From positions 14,756,501 to 14,820,500 of the forward strand of contig CM028927.1 of NCBI GenBank assembly GCA_016801845.1: 64,000 bases of DNA, given 5' to 3'. The stretch is from Polydactylus sextarius (lineage: Eukaryota; Chordata; Actinopteri; Polynemidae). Shown here piece by piece: positions 46,861 to 60,002 of this stretch. The notes beneath the pieces were generated by a model. The model was not told the origin of the DNA, ran no database searches, and was given only the letters and a program-made list of their open reading frames with translations. Each line of letters opens with the position of its first letter. Positions within the stretch are counted from its first letter, which is position 1. A program made the translations under genes and the position numbers.

Positions 46861-49800
46861 CTGAAAGAAGGAACGCAGGACGCATGAGCAACTAATGAAG
46901 GAATGTTTTACTCTGGGTGGAAAATTGACTTTAATAACAGCCTTGCAACATGCAGGAAATAACATAAATGATTTCCAGATAACATCAGTAGTTGGCAGCA
47001 ATAATAAGAAAACAATGCTAGTTCTTTGTACCTGCTGGTATTTTAGCTCATAGCTGTGGTCAAAAACATTTAATTTAACTGTGGAATGTAAAGTTTCTTC
47101 ATCAGCGCTGAAACTGATGAGATGAAGTTGATAAAAAAAAAGTGAAAAACCTCTCTAAGTGAAAGCTACTCCTGTTCTGTAACTGTTAGAAATGTAAAAA
47201 AAAAGCAACATTTTGCTCAAGAATTCAGCAAATTCAATTAAAATGTGATAAAAAAAGGTAAAAAAAAAATATCTTCAGGAATGTTTTCTGTTGCTGCTAT
47301 TTCAAATTAAAAGCATATTTGTGACATTCTCTCTTTGGATTATGAAACCATATATACAAACTGCACAGGGAGGACCAGAGCCGAGATTTAATACGTGCGT
47401 CAAGTTACTGCCTAAACCTGTTTCTTACAGATAATTATTATGACGTTTTAATTTTTACTGACAGCAGACAAGCTGGAAGATGATGAGTAATAAAAACTCA
47501 ACAGCCAGAGATGAACCAGGAATATTGTGTTTACATTTTGCAGCAGGACGCCGCGCCCCGTTGGTCGTCATGGTGCGGTTTGTTTTTAACTGACCTGTGA
47601 TGGCCGTGTTGCAGCCGGCACACTTTTTGGCGTAGAGGCTGCTGAAACACTTGACACAGTACGGACTCTCTCCCTGAGAGGTGAAGGGTTGACCGGCCAG
47701 TGTAATTTTGCAACCCATGCAGAAAAAACACTCTTTGTGCCAAACCTTGTCCTTGTAGGTCACACCTCCTTTAGTGAGAGCCTGCGCGACACAATCACAA
47801 TTAGTGCCTGCTACTTAATTTTATACATTGTACCTCATGTTTACCCCATGATTTAAAACTTAGATGTTTAAAACAATGTCTAATTTCAAACAAACTGACA
47901 GAAAGGGTATACATACATTAATTACCTCATAATCTCCAATTTATGATGCTTGATCAATGTATATATATCTGGTTTTACGTTGTAATTAATGACTTTATGC
48001 CTATATTGTTTATATTCTTTAATATATGTACAAATAAAAGACAAAAGAAAGAAAGAAAATGTGTGAAATAATGTGAAAAAATGTGAATATGTGAAGCTTG
48101 TTTCTGTTAAATATCATTATTTTGTTGTTTTGGGACAAAACTTTTGGATCTGGACACTTTTACTGGACATTGTGTTTAAGAATATGCAACACGTTGCTTC
48201 ACCTTTTTGCAGTGGCTGCACTGAGGAGCAACCCTGCCCTCATAGCACGGCACACAGTAGTAGTTATTTTTGTCGGGGATGAAAGCTTCGGCACCGATCG
48301 GCTTCTCGCAGCCGTGACACACAAAACAATCCTCATGCCACGTAGAGTCGCCGTACTCCAGCATCCTCGATCCTGTCAAGAGATATAAAATAAATAAATA
48401 AAACAGAGACAAAGGGGGAGAGATTTTAAAGCTTTTGCATCATGTCAGGCTGTTTCTGTGAACTCTTGATATCATTTACACAAACACTTATATTGAGCAG
48501 AAGTAATGATGTGCCACTGTGACGGCTAAACCTGTTCTTAAACAGATCTCCAACACCATAAAATCTCTTTAGCTTATCTCTCAACAAACCAATCTGACAG
48601 GCTCTGCACAGCATCTTCACACTGCTTTTTATCTGTGTTAACTGTTTCTTAAGTGGCTGTTCGTCCACTCCCACTAAAGTATGAGGTGCACACGCTTCAC
48701 TGGAGAGGTTTTTAGAAGCTGGGAACCAGTCATGCTTATGAAATTAGACGTCAGATCCTTTAATCATTGGCCTTGTTTTACAACTTTTGGGGCCTGAAAT
48801 GCAGGCAAGAGGCATGACAGTGTTTTTGACTTGAACTTGGCTGCACTTTTAAGAAAGAAAAAAAAAAAGGAATAAGAGAGGGCAGCAGTTTTTTAAAAAG
48901 GCATTCCAGAAACTGAAGAAAATGACTACTCGCTTTAGAAAAGAACTGGTGAGTTATAATAATCCCACACTACCCACAGGCCCGGGTAATTTTCAGTCAT
49001 CCGACACCACTGCTGCACTCGTGTCGTCACAGTGGCCAGAGCTGCAAACTCTGCTGGGAGACATTTTCACCAGAGCAAGGAAACAATCATTCTGTCACAT
49101 CTAAGCTGTCACACCCCGTTTAACAAAACCTCACCGGCCTCCTTCACCCTGCCGAGACAGGGTGTGAACTCTTTGACTGTTTGGGTGATTGCTCAAGAGG
49201 AGGTTTGTGAACTTTTTTCTTTTTCTTTTTTTGTCATCGCTACCTGGCATGACGGTCTTGTCGCAGGCCACACACTTGGAGGAAAACTCATTGCAGAAAC
49301 AGTCGCTGCAAACCAGAGCGTCGTCCTGGCTGGTGAAGGGCTCTTCTGCCAGAGAGCGGTCACAGCGGAAACAGCGAAAGCAGTGTTCGTGGTAATGTCT
49401 GTCCTCGTAGAAGAGCTCCTGGCGGAAGAGGAGAGGGTCAGAGAGAGGTTGAATAACCTCAGGGTTCAGGACAAAAACTCAAATTTTCTCTGTGATCGAG
49501 CATTTTTAACTAAAATTGCTGCTTTGTGGTTGTACGCCTCCGCCAACCAGTCTAGTTAGAAATGATTAGTGTGTGAATTTGTGTGTCAAGGGACAAAAAC
49601 ATCACAGGAACCTTTGTGATTTGTCGACTGAAGTCTGATGAGATGAATGTTTGTGGAAAATTTGTGGTGATTCCTTAAAGACGGGCTTGAGTTATCACAT
49701 TAAAGAGGCCAAAAACATTGTTTTGTGAGGTCACAGTGACCTTTTTTCTCTGACCTTCACTCCAAGTGAACACATGGTGACCTGATCATACCTCACTGGT

Positions 49801-50894
49801 CTCATAACCTTGAGGGTTTGGGAAGCATATATGTTTGCAAGGATACTAAAGCCAATGGCTATTAGCATCTGTCGCTAGCTTTCTCTTTAAGATGCTGTAA
49901 TTTCTTGTCTTTGTTTATTGTCTAAATACTCCTCATGTGTTGATCCACACTTAAAAATAGTTTCCTAAAATACTGCAACATTTTGATCTGTTTAAATAGA
50001 ATTTTTCTTAAACTCCACACTCTGTGGGTGATCCTTTCTCACAAAGCCCATTGACCCTTAATCTTCAGTCCAAGTGAACACATGGCTACATGGTTATAAT
50101 TCACTGGTAATGCACAATGTGATTATCACACTGGAAAGTTTGGGAAGATTTTTTTAGGTCATGTTTGACTCAGACTTTTAATCTTTATTTGAGAGCCAGA
50201 CATGTTGGCTAGAATGCTTAAACCAATGCCCATTAGCATCTGTCGACATCTTTCACTGCAGTTTATTGTTTCTTGTTTGAAAATAATCATCAAATGTGCG
50301 TTAATCCACATCTAAAACAATTTCCTAACAGCATTGCACTATTTCCATCTGTTTAAATAAAATTCTCCTAAAATTCCACACACTGCGGGTGATTCTTTTA
50401 AGTAAAATGATACAGTATATTTGTGAGTCTACAGTAGGAGAATTCTCAAAGGGTTTATTGACAATAATAACACAGAGAGTAAAGTTGCTCTCTATGTCCT
50501 AAAACTGGAAGTCAATAAAAACACTCAATATGTTATCGTTCCTCACATGGAGTCTCTGTTTGCTGCCCCCCCATCCGCTTAGAGGTCACAAGTCACGCTC
50601 ACCCACAGGATTCAGTTTCCCACACAAGGACACTAGAGTGTTTTGAACGCTTGTCGACAGAAAGTTTCCGTTTTTCTACTACGACAACGGAGATAAAATC
50701 TCTGTTGTTATATCCCACTGTTTTCCTAAAAAAAAAAAATTGCATTTTTTTTTTTGGTATCATCTGCTTGTGTTCCAATTCATCTGCAGTTCAGTCAAAC
50801 TGTGTGACAAATAGTCCCCGTTGAACATGTGAGCGAAAAACCTATTTTTGAGGAATGGGGTGTCGACAGTTAAAGCAACAACCAACAGAGAAAC

Positions 50895-50926
<32 letters not shown>

Positions 50927-51423
50927 CGAGGCGGGTGAAGAAGGATGAAGGATGAATGTTGTTGCGTCTTGTGCGGAGGAGGGACGGGCCAAAGCAAGCA
51001 ACAGCACAATTTACTGCCAGTCCCTCACAGAGAGTCCATAACTCACAGGACATTGATGGCCTCGTGCCGCTGCTGGGTGTTTTTCCCTTTAGGACACTGT
51101 TTTTCACTTTAACTAACTCAAAACTTTTCTGGAAAGTTCAAAAGAGGATTAGAGAAAGATTTGAAGATCTGTAAGAAGAGTTATGGTTTTCCAAGAATAC
51201 CTGGAGAAATGCGCTAAAAGTAAAAGTGGTAATATTTCAATAAATAATTCAATAAAAGCACTCTTACCTTGGCATTGTGGCCGATGATTTCTTTACACTC
51301 TTGGCAGGTGTGTGCGTACAGGCGGTCATAGCAGGGGATGCAATGAGGGTTGTCCTCCACCTGGATGTATTTGCGTCCGTACAGGGACTCGTTGCAGTTT
51401 TTGCAGTCAAAGCAGTCGCTCAT
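46709..51423 (-). CDS. fhl3: fhl3, four and a half LIM domains protein 3 (complete coding region)
   Basis: FHL proteins are LIM-only scaffolds of muscle and other tissues. They bind transcription factors and cytoskeletal proteins in nucleus and cytoplasm and act without DNA binding of their own. Coding exons: 51268-51423, 49244-49418, 48203-48372, 47595-47781 and 46709-46860. They total 840 nt (279 aa plus stop), compared with 280 aa in human FHL3. Every junction keeps phase. The protein starts MSDCFDCKNCNESLYGRKYI (half LIM), and each later exon carries roughly one LIM module with CX2C, WHxxCF and CxxC zinc ligands (for example HEHCFRCFRCDRSL, WHEDCFVCHGC, WHKECFFCMGC, WHQPCFKCSRC). RCFRCDRSLAEEPFTSQD and LVGSGFFPDRDKILC agree with FHL3 better than FHL1 or FHL2. 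The specific teleost duplicate is not resolved. Confidence 0.95.
47595..47781 (-). CDS. fhl3: fhl3 coding exon 4 (LIM3)
   Basis: Encodes ALTKGGVTYKDKVWHKECFF, GQPFTSQGESPYCVKCFSSL and CAGCNTAITG. The acceptor is tgtgtcgcgcag and the donor is GTCAGT. It joins the last exon as ITG-FGDGKY. Confidence 0.95.
48203..48372 (-). CDS. fhl3: fhl3 coding exon 3 (LIM2)
   Basis: Encodes SRMLEYGDSTWHEDCFVCHG and FIPDKNNYYCVPCYEGR, ending CSHCKK. The acceptor is tatctcttgacag and the donor is GTGAAG. Confidence 0.95.
49244..49418 (-). CDS. fhl3: fhl3 coding exon 2 (LIM1 end, LIM2 start)
   Basis: Encodes ELFYEDRHYHEHCFRCFRCD through CVACDKTVMPG. The acceptor is tcctcttccgccag and the donor is GTAGCG. A plus-strand ORF of 175 aa over this exon is antisense shadow. 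Confidence 0.95.
49505..49755. mobile_element. decayed teleost repeat (gtacgcctccgcc .. gaggtcacagtgacc)
   Basis: Contains gttgtacgcctccgccaacc at one end and gtgaggtcacagtgacct at the other, with a gtgattccttaaagacggg segment between. This combination is found in a common teleost interspersed repeat. The copy is strongly diverged. Confidence 0.45.
49742..50400 (+). repeat. two-copy tandem duplication (~300-360 bp unit)
   Basis: Copy 1 is about 49742-50038 and copy 2 about 50040-50400. Shared blocks: tccaagtgaacacatgg, ccattagcatctgtcga / ctattagcatctgtcgc, tgtttaaataaaattct / tgtttaaatagaatttt, and cactctgtgggtgatcct / cacactgcgggtgattct. Confidence 0.7.
50902..50927. repeat. GA microsatellite
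   Basis: About 12 AG units in an fhl3 intron. Confidence 0.9.
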
Positions 51424-51447
51424 GATGCCTGTTTTCTGACCAACCAC
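51268..51447 (-). CDS. fhl3: fhl3 exon with start codon (half LIM and start of LIM1)
   Basis: The exon begins at 51447 after the acceptor tctgatttgcag and has 24 nt of 5' UTR. The ATG is at 51421-51423, and coding runs to 51268 (52 codons). The end reads CQECKEIIGHNAK before the donor GTAAGA. G at -3 supports this start, and it aligns with the human start. Confidence 0.95.
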
Positions 51448-52150
51448 CTGCAAATCAGAGCAGTGGAAAGGGGGGAACGGTTTATTATTCAGTATCAGCA
51501 ATAAGACAAGGCAGGAAGGAGGAGGGAGGAGGAAGAGGAGGAGAAGGAGGTGGAGAAGTAAGATTAGTAAGACAGAGAGGGAATGCAGGAAGGACGGCGG
51601 CAGATAGCTTTTGGATGCAGAGCTGAGAAAAAAAAGCCAACAGGAGAAACAAAAATGTGAAAGAAAAAACAACAACAACAACAACAACAAAAACGAGATG
51701 TCTTAATACTTTTGAGAAAATTTCGGTTTTGAGGACTTTTTACCTCACTTTGAAACTCTGTGGTTGAAATCTTATCCTTTTGCAAACATTATGAAACTAA
51801 ATTCAGAACTCAGTTTATTAGGTACTAATACACATGAAAAGTGGAAGTGGAAGAGGACAAGCTGCTGTTTGGTCTTTACAGCTGTGTAAAAATAAAGTTT
51901 TATCATGTAATGATGATTTATTTAGAATCTATTTAAACAAAAGTAATGTAAGAAATCATTTTTTTTTTTTTTTTTACACAAGAACATTTGTGCATCACCA
52001 AAAACGTATCGCTCACACAGTTGTATTGAGGAAAAGCGACTCTAACTCTAAATATCCACATCTTTAAGGAGCAGATTGGAGGAGAGGAATGTGCAGAGGT
52101 TGGATGTTTTAATGTTACAATTTACGCCTAAGAGAGAAGTGTGATTGCAG

Positions 52151-52270
52151 TTATTGATGGTGAGGCTGAAGTTGTGAAGGTTTTCGGGTGAAGTTGGGTT
52201 TTTTAATTCTGCTGAGGCAGCTGGCCAGGGCGGAGCGCGTGGTGGTGATGATGGATTTAGTGACGAACAT
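52151..52270 (-). other. short unrecognised ORF in fhl3 intron, raised GC
   Basis: A 39-codon minus-strand ORF beginning MFVTKSIITTTRSALASCLS. An acceptor-like catccaag precedes it and a GTAAAT donor-like site follows near 52126. It could be an alternative 5' exon of fhl3 or chance. It is not similar to any FHL sequence I know. Confidence 0.15.
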
Positions 52271-55200
52271 GTAGAGCTTGGATGGAAGATGTAAAAGAAA
52301 AAGCAAGAAACGACGATGAGTCACTCTACATTTTAACCTAAAGAGTCACGTCTGATTCATTGTAAATCACGACTGTAACGATATAACTTCTTCTCCTGTT
52401 ACGTCATTACTCACTAACCAGTGGAAGCTTGTGATATCTGTCTCTGAACTCCCTGTCATTCTTGTATGAAACCCCCTGTGGCGGTTTGGCGCTGAGAAAG
52501 AACAACTAAACAATATTAATTGTTGGGAGCCGAACTGAAACGACATTCTCAATTTCAAAGGCTTCGTTTCTCTCCAGGGCTTTTTCATCTGTGTTTGGCT
52601 TGTGTTTAAAGGGCAATACCACCCATTTATCTAGTTTACGTCTTTCATCTGCAACTTTCTCATGAATGCGTAAAACACAAAATAACAAAAATAACAAAAA
52701 AAAAAAACACAAAATAAAAAAAAAAAAAAAAAAAACTTAAACTTCCCCCAAGATCCTTTTTCTTTCAGCAACACAAGCACATGTTTGTACTTTTTAACTG
52801 AACCATATTGTCAAATAAGATTCATTTTAATGGGATAAATTGTGTATCCAAATCTCAACTGTGTCATTATAAAGCTGTTTATGTTTTCCCTGCCTGGATG
52901 AGTACAAAACACAATCCCACAGGGAAAATTAGCACAAAAATACATCTTTTCTCATCATGTTAACCCTGAAGATGCTGTTTAAACATTAATTTTCAGCTCA
53001 TCAGAGACCAAAAAGCCCTCAAAGTAGAGTAAGAATTTGCAGGAAACGTGGCACAGTTTTGCTGCAAATTGTAGCCATTGTTTAAAACCAGATGGTGTTT
53101 TTCAGGCTGTAAACAATAAAGTTGTGTAACTTTAATACGCTGAGGTTCAAGGCCTGGAGCTTGAGATGTGATGATGGCTGGCACAAGCCTCAATAACCAG
53201 AGTCAGAAGGTGACGGATGGTAAATCATTATAAAGTGACACAAAGCAAACCACAAAGACATGAAAAACGACCTCAGAGAGGTGTGAAAAAAGACCGATAG
53301 AACCACAAAGAGGCACAATATGACTGTAAAAATGTGCCAAAACCAGCACATAGAGCCACACAGTGACCACAAGAGGAATATAAGACACGATACCAACCAC
53401 AATACAACATAAAAAAAAGCTTTGACTCGCAGCTCATGGAGCACAGGAAGGACAGGTGGAAATAAGGCTGAGCACGCAGACAATAACATCATCATCCCGC
53501 TGTTATTACTGAACACAGTGAGGCATTAGCAGAGTATGTGACCCTGTGTTCTGCAGCAGCAAAGGGAAATGAGCGAGGAAATGATGTGTGGGAGGTTAAA
53601 AAACTCTCCTTTGGAACAGTTAAGACCTGGCAGGACTAAACAAAATATATACAGAGTTGGGTATATGTTCATACTCATGGACCACAATGTCTGGAACATT
53701 GCATTTACAAAGGCAGACATTGAAATATTGAACTTGGAAACATTTATTCTTAATAATCTCTTCTAATTTTGGGCTAAGAGTGGCTTTGACATGTTTCTGT
53801 AACGTCAGGAAAAAGGAGGTGGCTTCGACAAAGAGCAGCACCGAAACCTCCAAGACGTCATCAGGTCGTTTGATGGCCGCTTATTTTCTATCTGGTAAGA
53901 ATTCAACGTAACCTGTGATGAAGGTTTTTCGCTCCACAGCTCTGGTTTTTTAAAGGTATAACGCTTCATGCTCTATAACCTCCAAGTATTTGCATCTGGT
54001 CTGTTAAGGAGTCTTCTTGAAAGTGCAGTTTACATTCCTCCCGTCTGCCTGCTATCAAACATTTTGTTTCGAATAACCAATGATGCAGTCATTTCAGATA
54101 AACATAAGAAATATAAACACAGCCTGCTCTCAGTCATGTCCTAAAACCGCGGCCAGAAGCAGAAACGTGTTCTCTCCTCCATGACTTCTTCTCTTTCAGT
54201 GCCATGTTAGCTCAGCTCTGAGGACATCCTTCAAACATCCCTCCCTGAAGATAAAAACACTGCTTCCTCTTGCAGGGCATCGAGTTAGGTCAAGAAAACC
54301 ACACTGAGACAAAACATTACATCCTATGTCTGTTTTCTGTCAGATTTGCTGCCTGGACGAGGGAAATAAGCACAACTTCCCTCCGAAAACGACTTTAGAG
54401 GTTCGGTTTCTATTCTCGTTCGTCCATGTCTACGATGAATACAGTGATAGAACAATGGGTTTCCTTCCGGACATAGTCGTCTTGTTTTTTTTTTTTTTGA
54501 GGGTTTTTTGTGCTTTATGTTTCTCTTCCTGAGCTAAACCATCTGCGAACACATTCTGTAGTCTCCAGCTGTTTCATCTTTCAGCGATCCTGTAGGGACT
54601 GCTGCTGAAACACAACAGCAATTAAAATCCATCATTGCTGAAAACGATATTTTATGGTTCCTATAGGATGGTCCATTATAATTTTTATAGTCAGCAACAC
54701 AATAGACAAATGTGGTTCAGACTCAGAAAGTGGTGAATGCAAAGCTGGAGGAGGAGTGTTAATGGACCATTATCTTATCTTAGATTAGCATAGATTAGCT
54801 TTGCATAAGGACTGAAACACCTAAGTGGCATGTTAAGTTGGTATGAAAATATCAATAATTCAGTTTTAAAGCAACTTTAAATGTGATTAGGTATTATTTT
54901 ATTTAATAACCCAGGACTAGAACCAGTTTTACACTATTTGAAAAGTCAGTTGTTTGGTTTCCAGCTTCTCAAATTCATGTTTACGTGTTAAAGTGTGAAT
55001 GGTGCATATAAATACTTTTTAAACCCTGCTGTTTAAACCATAACTAATGTGTAAACAAGGCTAAATCTAGTATAAGGCTGCATTGACTTTATGTAGATAT
55101 GGCTAAAAGCTTAAATTTTGATGTGCAGAAATCAGAACTACAACTTGTTAATTAGCATATCCATGATGTCATTCTACTGTATTTGCATTGTGGCTAATGT

Positions 55201-57884
55201 CAGTGGGTTGCAGCCCTTTACTTGTTTGATCCACCCTATTTTTGAAAGCTGAATTTCACAATAAAACAATAAAAGTTCTTCCAATGTATATTTTTTTCTG
55301 TTTCTGTAAAGGAACAGGTATGAACCAATGTTATCAGTTCATCAGTTCATATAATTTATTTATATGTACATCTCCTGTTTAAAGTAGCTGAGGTTTTGTT
55401 ACCAGGTGTTTTCTAAATTTAGCAACAAAGGTGGTCAGTTGGCAACACTGATTGTAAATGCCCCGTGATTCAACCAACCAATGAAGTCCATCACTTACTA
55501 ACTCAATCAATCATAGATATTTGGCCCCATGAACTAAACCTGTGTCTTTCTGGCTATGACAAACACATTACACACAATCACAAACAGCTGCTGCTCAGGA
55601 AGTAGTTACCTGTTGCATTAAGGTGACAGCCGACTTGCTCATACTGCAAAAAAAGGTGTCTGTTCATCTGTGTACTCATCTCGTCTGCCTTAAATATCTG
55701 ACTCATATAAAGTCAGCGGCTGGTTTAGGAGGCGTTTGCGTTATTCAACAGGTGTCCTCTTGGACCGCACCCAGGAATACTTGTCACCCCTGTTCTCCCT
55801 CCTCAACCACAAGACATTAAACCAAACACTCATCCATCCTGTCTAAGTACTTTCCCTCTGGTAGTGTGGCTGCTGAAACTATTTAAACCCACATTTCACC
55901 TTGTTGAGTGGACACGGTGAATTCTTCACTGATACACCGTCTGTCCCAGTGACAGATTTACCGCAGTCACTTGGCCGTGAGAGCTTTGTAGTGGCGGCCA
56001 AATGGCAACCGTCTCCCAGGATCGGCCTCCGGGCCCCCTAACTACATGTCCCTTCATGGTTCGCTGCTGTTGTTTTACTCCTCAGCAACCTGACAGTCCC
56101 TTACGACCGGAGCCAGGAACTCTGTGAGCCATCACAGATCTGTTGGGTGTTAGTGTTTATTTTCCCCCCATGGTGGAATTTAGACTCTTGCGTGAGGTTT
56201 ACAAACCAGATTATTCCATGATGAAAACCACTGTCAGGCGTAATAAAAATCCCGCAGGACAAATATGTAGGTAAGTGTTAAATCTGTCACAACCTCAGAG
56301 CTTTTCTGGGATGACGTTATTATATTCCTGCACTGAATCTGAGCTACACAGCAGCCGAATTGTGCTTTCTTTTCAAAAACTATTTTTACACCTTCTCCCC
56401 AATACACTGCCTTCTTCTTTACTGTAACACCAACTACAGAAGTGACTCTGTTTGAGAAGTTATAACAGGAAAAGTGAGTAATAAAGTTGTTTTTTATTAA
56501 CACTAGCGGCTCACCTCCAGGCACGACAACCGCTTTAGCCACTACTAAAATCTCTTCACTACTGTTTAATGGAGTAAAATTTGGTGCAAACACTGATGCT
56601 CCTCAGAGGATGAATCCCACTAACTTTGGTGATCCTTTGATTTTTCATCTAGCGCCACCATCTAGATAAAGATTTCACCAATCTAAGACGTGAAATATCT
56701 AAAAAAAACGTTGATGGTTTCGTACAAATCTTTGTACATTTAATTCCTCCAAGAAAAAAATAGCACTTCCAGCATAAACAGGCCATGATAATGATGTTTG
56801 GCAACATTTGGGAGCAATAAGAGGAATTTTTTTGTTTTTCTTTAAATCGTAGAACCACAACGATCGCAGAGGGAGGAGGTCACGGACTAAACCTCAGCTT
56901 TTTAAGACACGACACAGCCGTTTGTTTCCTCCCAACAATCAGCATCGGTTTCTTTTAATCATGACCGCGATCGTTTTCCAAAACTAATTTTAACCCAAAC
57001 CACAATCTTTTCCCTTAAACCAAACCAAGCTGTTTTTGGGGCCTAAATCTAACCAAATCTTCACCACAGTGTTGTCACATAATACTAAAATGTTATTAGT
57101 TTTCCAACAGTGATTTGTAACGGTTTTTAGAAAGCCTGTTGATAACGACCGATATTGTTTGTTTGTTTTTTACCATTTAATTTGAAAAAAAAGTTTTATG
57201 CCAATTTAGATAATTGGAAAGATGGCATGTTGGTGTTAGCATTTAGCTAACACATTCATTAAAAACGTATTAATTATAATCTGTAGTAACACTGTTGTAC
57301 TTTTTGCATCTTGTATCACATATGTACCACTACTTATAGCATAAATTTTAAACTTAAATTGGTGAATCAACCATGTGCCTTTTTTTTTCTATAGCTTGAA
57401 CACACAATAATGACTTTCTTCTGTCCAGTAACACCAACAGGCTGTGTGTGCATTCAATTAAAAAGGGAAACAGTGCAGCAAAGGCTGGTTGTTAATTATC
57501 ACCTCACTTTACTGTTTACTCTCCCAGAAATGACTGAAGGTGCTTTAATGCCCCGTCTCTGCACAGAACAGTTGTTATATTGTGGGATGTGAACGTTATG
57601 CAACCTGGATTTTGAGGAGGTGAATGAGAATATTGACAGCAGTACAATGCTATCAGCAGCACTGGAGGAAAGTGACACCCACTTGGTTGCAGCTTTAGGG
57701 AGGAAAAAAAAAAGAAAGAAAAAAAGAAAAACAAAGCCGGGCTCTTATGGCCGTCAAATGACTGCCCTCTCTTTCATCCCTCGCCGTACAAAGACGCTCA
57801 GTGCCATGCGGCTTCCTGCTAAATCACAAGGCTAATTTCAGCTGCACGCACACAAATCAAACTGAACGCACATTGTACATTTTG

Positions 57885-58490
57885 TTGTCTCTGATTAAAG
57901 ATCTCATCAGGATAAATTGCTCCTTTGCCGTTTTAAACGCTGACGATATTCTGAGTTGGCAGAGCTGTAACATCAATTTTGGTTACTTCGATGTGAAAAA
58001 CAGCTGCAGTTTCTTAAGTCGAGTCCTTAAAGGTCAAACTGGTGTCAAAGGTTCAACTGTGTTGTTTAACAGAGCAGCTTTGGTTCCATTTTAACACATG
58101 TTATTAATTATCTGTTTAGAGAATCTGTTTGTTGTACATTGATGATATGTAATCTGTCATATTAAGATGATAACATCAGGGAGGTAGGAGGAGGAAATCA
58201 CTTTTAAAGATAAAGATAAAGAAGCTTCCTGTTGACAAGTCAACACATGGTGTATATTGTGTTTATTTAAAATCTCATTCAGATAAATTGCTTTTTTTGT
58301 TTCATTTAAATGCTGATGATTTTCTGAGAATTCAATTAAACTTAATGTGGTTATTTTTAAGAGAAATAAGTTCATTCACGCTAATTTCTTCCAAAACCAT
58401 AACAATGATCAGTATCATTGGCTATTAATGACACATAACCTGCCATGCTAAGCTCATAACATTAAGAAATAAAGTACCTTTAAAGATAGA
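57885..58490 (+). repeat. diverged two-copy local duplication
   Basis: Copy 1 has gataaattgctcctttgccg and tgacgatattctgagttggc near 57911-57961. Copy 2 has gataaattgcttttttt and tgatgattttctgaga near 58282-58329. A later block, taatctgtcatattaag with cttttaaagataaag, pairs with aacctgccatgctaag and cctttaaagatag. Confidence 0.5.
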
Positions 58491-60002
58491 CTATGTGCCT
58501 GGCTTTGTTTTATGAGTCTCCAGCTGGCAGTTTGTTTATGCAGTGAAACAATGTGGTCCCCAGCTGCAGTTTCACCTCTGCTGCTGTTATCAACTCGAAC
58601 TGACAAACAGTTTTCAGTTAGACAGCAAATAAAAAAGTCAACGCCGTCGCCACTGTGCCAAGACTTTCAGCACAGCGGTTCAAGACCTGGGCGTCGCGAT
58701 CAGTGGTCAGGTAACCTCTAAAACCTCTTTTACACTGTCTGTCATTTCCCAATATTTTCCAAAGACATTTCCTGGAAAGAGCAACATAACTACACATCAC
58801 TGGAAATTTCCTTTAAAGGAAAACTCATCTTAAGTCACATAAATATTCATTCATTCACCACTAATTTATCACTGGAAACTTAACTGTTCATGTGACAAAA
58901 TAAAGAAATGTACTGGTTTCTTATTTGACAAATGATTCAACTGAACTAATCTGTAACTGTTATCTGTGTTCGATAAACTATTTGATATTCATATTTGTTG
59001 TATTACAACCTTTTTTTTCCCCTGTTTTCCCACGTTCAACTGGTCTCATATGTGCCATTAACTGTAATTAATTAATTTAAAGTTCACCAGCTGAGTATTT
59101 TCCACCATGTTCGTATCCAAATGATGTCATTCTTGCAAGGAAACTTCTGGGAAATCGTTTATTTTAACATAACACCAACATTTGAGCTAAACGCTACCAT
59201 CCTTACAATGTTGGCATGTTAATTAAATCATGGATCATTACGATTTATCTTCTGGAGATCATGAACGTCTGTACGAAATTTCATACCAATGCATCCATTC
59301 AACATTTCCAGCAAGTAGCAAAATGTCAAAATGTTTCTGCAAAGGTCAGTGAGAACAACCAATGATTGAAATATGATAGGCAACGTTACATTTGGCGACT
59401 AAGTTATTGCACTTGGATCATCCTCGCGTGCAAATGCTGACCGATCTTCCGTACTAACAGCTATTATCCAAAACAAATACACAAGTAAACATATTTTCCC
59501 ATCAGCTCCCAGCTGTTCCTTTTAAGTCCCGGGTGTTAATGGTAGTAAGTGTTTGTTTTTCGACAAAGCACAGTGGCCCAACGTCCCTGTTTTATGTTTA
59601 CAGCTGCATTTATTTGTCTTTGACTCAGAGCTTCATCTTCATTGTGATGACCGAGGGCTGGTATCACTCCACTGACAAGTAGTGGTTAATGTCAAGAAAG
59701 TATTGGGTAGTTTTGGGGTTTTTTCATCTTCATCTTCATCTATAAAGATGAATCATTTTAAGGATAAAGACCAGCTGAAACTGCTGACCAGTTTTGGCTC
59801 TTTGTTGTAAAAATTACACCTTTTTAAGTTTTGGATTGTGTTGAGGAGATTCCCTGCTCCTGGCTGTGTCAGCACGTCACACCACAAATTGTTGCTTTTA
59901 CTTTTCTGTTTGTGTTTGGATTAAACATAAAAGATGAGACATGATGATTACTGAGATTTAGGGTTTAGGCTTAATTGTTTCCACCCTGTTTCCATCATGT
60001 CA

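Larger units (their letters stand above)
49419..51267 (-). other. fhl3 intron between coding exons 1 and 2
   Basis: Contains a decayed teleost repeat (49505-49755), a local tandem duplication (49742-50400) and a GA run near 50902-50927. No exon was seen. Confidence 0.65.

Noticed and set aside
49032..49559. 175-codon plus-strand ORF
   Set aside because: It is antisense to fhl3 coding exon 2 and its flanking introns. The real coding frame with LIM zinc ligands is on the minus strand.
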